Translations under genes and position numbers: made by a program
Part shown: positions 12,554-14,457 of the stretch, in pieces
Layout: each line of letters opens with the position of its first letter
How positions within the stretch are numbered: position 1 is the stretch's first letter
Notes under the pieces: generated by a model
Told to the model about the DNA's origin: nothing
Seen by the model: only the letters and a program-made list of their open reading frames with translations
Database searches by the model: none
NCBI GenBank assembly: GCA_964625245.1
Contig: CAZVAN010000024.1
Coordinates: forward strand, 1 to 14,457
Reading direction: 5' to 3'
From: CAZVAN01 sp964625245
GTDB lineage: Bacteria > Patescibacteriota > Saccharimonadia > Saccharimonadales > UBA10212
Length of the DNA stretch: 14,457 bases

Positions 12554-13564
12554 ATGGCAGAAGCCAAACAACCCGCAAAACCAAAAAAAGCAGCCGCAAC
12601 TAAGAAAATTATTGGAAAATCAGCCAGCCCTGAGAAAGCTAAGCTTGAGAAAATTATAGAATCAACCAAAGAAGCAACTGCTGCGGAAGCTGTTGAGATT
12701 ATTGAAGAAGCAGAAGTAGAGTCTAGCGAAGTTGAGGTTACGCCACTGGCTAAAGCCGGCAAGAGGAGCCCTAAGGCCGTAGCTGAGGCCGAGCAAAAAC
12801 TAGTTAAGGAAGAGCGCAAAAAGTCTGCCGAGGCCGAGCCGGCTGATCAGCCTAAACCAGTTCAAAAACCATCCCGCCCCAAGTCTGAGCGGGCCGGTAA
12901 GAAGTACAGAGAGGTCATTAAGCTAATTGATAAGACCAAAACCTACTCGCTGCCAGAAGCCTTAGAACTGGCCACCAAAACTTCCACCACCAAGTTTGAT
13001 GCCACCGTGGAACTACACGTTAACCTTGGTGTTGACCCCAAGCAGGCCGACCAAAACGTGCGTGACACGCTGGCTTTACCATCCGGAACCGGCAAAACCA
13101 TACGTTTGGCCGTGCTGGCCGAAGCCGATGACGCCGCTGCCGCCAAAGCCGCCGGTGCCGATATAGCCGGGTCGGACTCCCTGTTTGAGAGTCTTGATAA
13201 AGATCAAATAGACTTTGACGTTCTGGTAGCTACTCCAAACATGATGCCCCGCCTCGGTAAATACGCCCGTTTGCTTGGCCCCAGAGGATTAATGCCTAAC
13301 CCCAAGAGCGGCACTGTTACAACTGATGTCGCTAAAGCTGTCGCTGAGGCCAAGGGCGGAAAAGTCGAGTACCGCGTTGACCAGGCTGGCATAGTCCACC
13401 TGGGCATTGGCAAGGTCAGTTTTGGACCTGCCAAGTTGCAAGCCAACGCTGACGCGGTTATGGCCAGCATCAGAGCCGCCAAGCCGGCCAGCCTTAAAGG
13501 TAACTACATCACATCCATACACGTTACCACCTCCATGGGCCCCAGCATTAGCGTTACGCTTTAG
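12554..13564 (+). CDS. rplA: 50S ribosomal protein L1 (uL1) with long N-terminal extension
   Basis: 336 residues against about 230 for typical L1. The canonical part begins near residue 113 ([13 protein letters not shown]) and includes [24 protein letters not shown] (147-170) and the signature [20 protein letters not shown] (231-250). The first ~112 residues are Lys/Ala/Glu/Pro-rich low complexity, probably disordered. L1 forms the stalk near the E site and usually represses its own operon. AAAGGAG (12542-12548) is 5 nt before ATG, and there is no internal Met before the core with a good ribosome site, so the extension appears real. rplJ and rplL do not follow. Confidence 0.96.
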   Translation: MAEAKQPAKPKKAAATKKIIGKSASPEKAKLEKIIESTKEATAAEAVEIIEEAEVESSEVEVTPLAKAGKRSPKAVAEAEQKLVKEERKKSAEAEPADQPKPVQKPSRPKSERAGKKYREVIKLIDKTKTYSLPEALELATKTSTTKFDATVELHVNLGVDPKQADQNVRDTLALPSGTGKTIRLAVLAEADDAAAAKAAGADIAGSDSLFESLDKDQIDFDVLVATPNMMPRLGKYARLLGPRGLMPNPKSGTVTTDVAKAVAEAKGGKVEYRVDQAGIVHLGIGKVSFGPAKLQANADAVMASIRAAKPASLKGNYITSIHVTTSMGPSISVTL

Positions 13565-13585
13565 TAAATTTTTACATCATCTTTA

Positions 13586-13618
13586 TGCTTGCAGGCAAGC
13601 AGGGGTGACAGTTAGACT
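13586..13618 (+). promoter_or_regulatory. Hairpin and weak promoter between rplA and dcd
   Basis: A 6-bp stem TGCTTG/CAAGCA with loop CAGG (13586-13601) has no T run after it, so termination is not obvious. Overlapping it, TTGCAG (13589-13594), an 18-nt spacer and TAGACT (13613-13618) could form a weak promoter for the next gene. Confidence 0.25.
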
Positions 13619-13636
13619 TGAAGGAACAGGAGATTT

Positions 13637-14350
13637 ATGGGCGTATTAAGCAACCAGCAGATAGAGGAAGCGCTTAAAAGCGGACACATTGTTTGCCGGC
13701 CCTTTAATCCTAGGCACGTTTCTCACGCCAGTCTGGATGTAACCCTTGGCCACTATTACTACCGCACCGAGCGCTCCGAAGACCATCCGGTCTATAACCC
13801 CTTTGACGAGGTTGATGTAGAACGCTATTTTGAGGGTGCCATAACGGCCATAACCCACAAGCAGTGGTGCGACGAGAACGGCGTAAAACTCCTAAAAGGC
13901 ATTCCGGCCAACCATCCCGTAATCCCGGTTCGGCCCGGAGAGCGGATTTTGGCCCACACCCACGAATTTTTTGGTATCAAACCGCCTGGCGCCTGTGAAG
14001 TAAAATCCCGCTCCAGTTGGGGCCGTAACGGCGTAGCTGTCTGTTTTGACGCTGGCTGGATAGACCCAGGCTATATTAACCGGTTAACTCTCGAGATTTA
14101 TAATCTGAACCAGAACGAAATTGTCTTACTGCCGGTTGGCGAGCGCATTGCTCAAATTGTCTTTCATGAAACCGGCCCGGTTAGCGGTACTTATGGACAG
14201 GGCCGCCATATGGGCTTTTCTGGCAAGTATCAGGTCGGCACTGACCTGGACAAGCTCATCAAGACTTGGGAGCCTAAGATGATGTTACCGCAGGCCTACA
14301 AAGACAAACGCGCTATGCCGGCACCCATAAAAGGGTTAAAGGCGCTTTAA
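13637..14350 (+). CDS. dcd: dCTP deaminase (Dcd/dUTPase superfamily)
   Basis: 237 residues; converts dCTP to dUTP (some members continue to dUMP) for thymidylate synthesis. The trimeric dUTPase-fold motifs are present: SHASLDVTLG (29-38), VKSRSSWGRNGV (122-133) with the phosphate-binding RSS, AGWIDPGY (139-146), and LTLEIYN (150-156) with E153 at the catalytic glutamate position typical of deaminases. It is about 40 residues longer than E. coli Dcd, mainly through an insertion near 41-92 (YYRTERSEDHP region). Mono- or bifunctional activity cannot be settled. AGGAG at 13628-13632 is 4 nt before ATG. A thymidylate kinase gene follows after 27 nt, consistent with a dTTP-supply pair. Confidence 0.85.
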   Translation: MGVLSNQQIEEALKSGHIVCRPFNPRHVSHASLDVTLGHYYYRTERSEDHPVYNPFDEVDVERYFEGAITAITHKQWCDENGVKLLKGIPANHPVIPVRPGERILAHTHEFFGIKPPGACEVKSRSSWGRNGVAVCFDAGWIDPGYINRLTLEIYNLNQNEIVLLPVGERIAQIVFHETGPVSGTYGQGRHMGFSGKYQVGTDLDKLIKTWEPKMMLPQAYKDKRAMPAPIKGLKAL

Positions 14351-14377
14351 GGTGGTGGGTATGGAAGAGGCACAGCC

Positions 14378-14457
14378 ATGCAAAGCCAATCCGGCGTCTT
14401 TATAGTCTTAGAGGGTTCGGACGGCTCTGGTAAGACTACTCAGTTTGAACTTTTAAA
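14378..14457 (+). CDS. tmk: Thymidylate kinase, 5' end only
   Basis: The first 26 codons of dTMP kinase, cut by the window end. The visible N-terminus holds the P-loop FIVLEGSDGSGKTTQ (8-22), the standard Tmk signature. GAAGAGG (14364-14370) lies 7 nt before ATG 14378; an ATG at 14361 is out of frame. It probably shares a transcript with dcd. Confidence 0.85.
   Translation, partial: MQSQSGVFIVLEGSDGSGKTTQFELL

Noticed and set aside
1..14457. CRISPR array, insertion sequence, prophage or toxin-antitoxin system
   Set aside because: No regularly spaced repeats, transposase, phage genes or recognisable toxin-antitoxin pair were seen. The zeta-like kinase has no antitoxin partner.
1..14457. UGA recoding as in some CPR lineages
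   Set aside because: TGA ends several genes at family-appropriate lengths (DHH, GH57, GT) and no in-frame TGA interrupts conserved proteins.

Overview
The window reads as a chromosomal core region of a Candidate Phyla Radiation (Patescibacteria) bacterium, most plausibly Candidatus Saccharibacteria (TM7). The reasons are the compact translation genes with long basic or low-complexity N-terminal extensions (SecE, L1), a GT/GH57/GH15 glycogen-type cassette, and the mixture of Shine-Dalgarno and apparently leaderless starts. The lineage is an inference from gene content, not a search result. TGA is used as an ordinary stop (positions 1245-1247, 5138-5140, 6343-6345), so the UGA-to-Gly recoding of Gracilibacteria and SR1 does not apply.

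Layout. 1-1410: 3' end of a tRNA, tRNA-Tyr(GTA), a DHH-family phosphoesterase starting 6 nt after that tRNA's CCA, tRNA-Thr(GGT), and a strong terminator. 1411-2978: a structured non-coding stretch with two look-alike hairpins, a membrane-anchored cysteine-paired protein of unknown function, then a CRP-type palindrome, a possible small RNA with a terminator, and the rpmG promoter. 2979-3182: rpmG. 3184-7545 (minus): operon of glycogen-synthase-like glycosyltransferase, GH57 amylase and GH15 glucoamylase. 7546-8035: minus-strand promoter, perfect CRP-type palindrome, tRNA-Trp(CCA), terminator, and a second copy of a 22-nt repeat. 8036-10587: P-loop kinase, YgjP-like metalloprotease, cytosolic PAS histidine kinase. 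10588-13564: promoter and leader hairpin, secE, nusG, rplK, an uncharacterised 143-codon gene, rplA. 13565-14457: dCTP deaminase-like gene and the start of tmk.

How it fits together. The order tRNA-Tyr, tRNA-Thr, rpmG, tRNA-Trp, secE, nusG, rplK, rplA is the classical bacterial tRNA/tuf/rpmG/secE/nusG/L11-L1 cluster, with unrelated genes wedged into nearly every gap. tuf and tRNA-Gly are missing, and rplJ/rplL do not follow rplA. The wedged-in genes cover carbohydrate storage (GT, GH57, GH15), nucleotide metabolism (DHH phosphoesterase, Dcd, Tmk), and signalling or unknown functions.

Regulation. Several promoters share an extended -10 (TGnTATAAT-like). In three protein genes the -10 ends 7-9 nt before the ATG, which predicts leaderless or nearly leaderless mRNAs. 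Two CRP/FNR-type palindromes (TGTGA-N6-TCACA and a one-mismatch relative) lie upstream of the sugar operon/tRNA-Trp and of the small-RNA/rpmG region. No gap between genes exceeds 300 bases.
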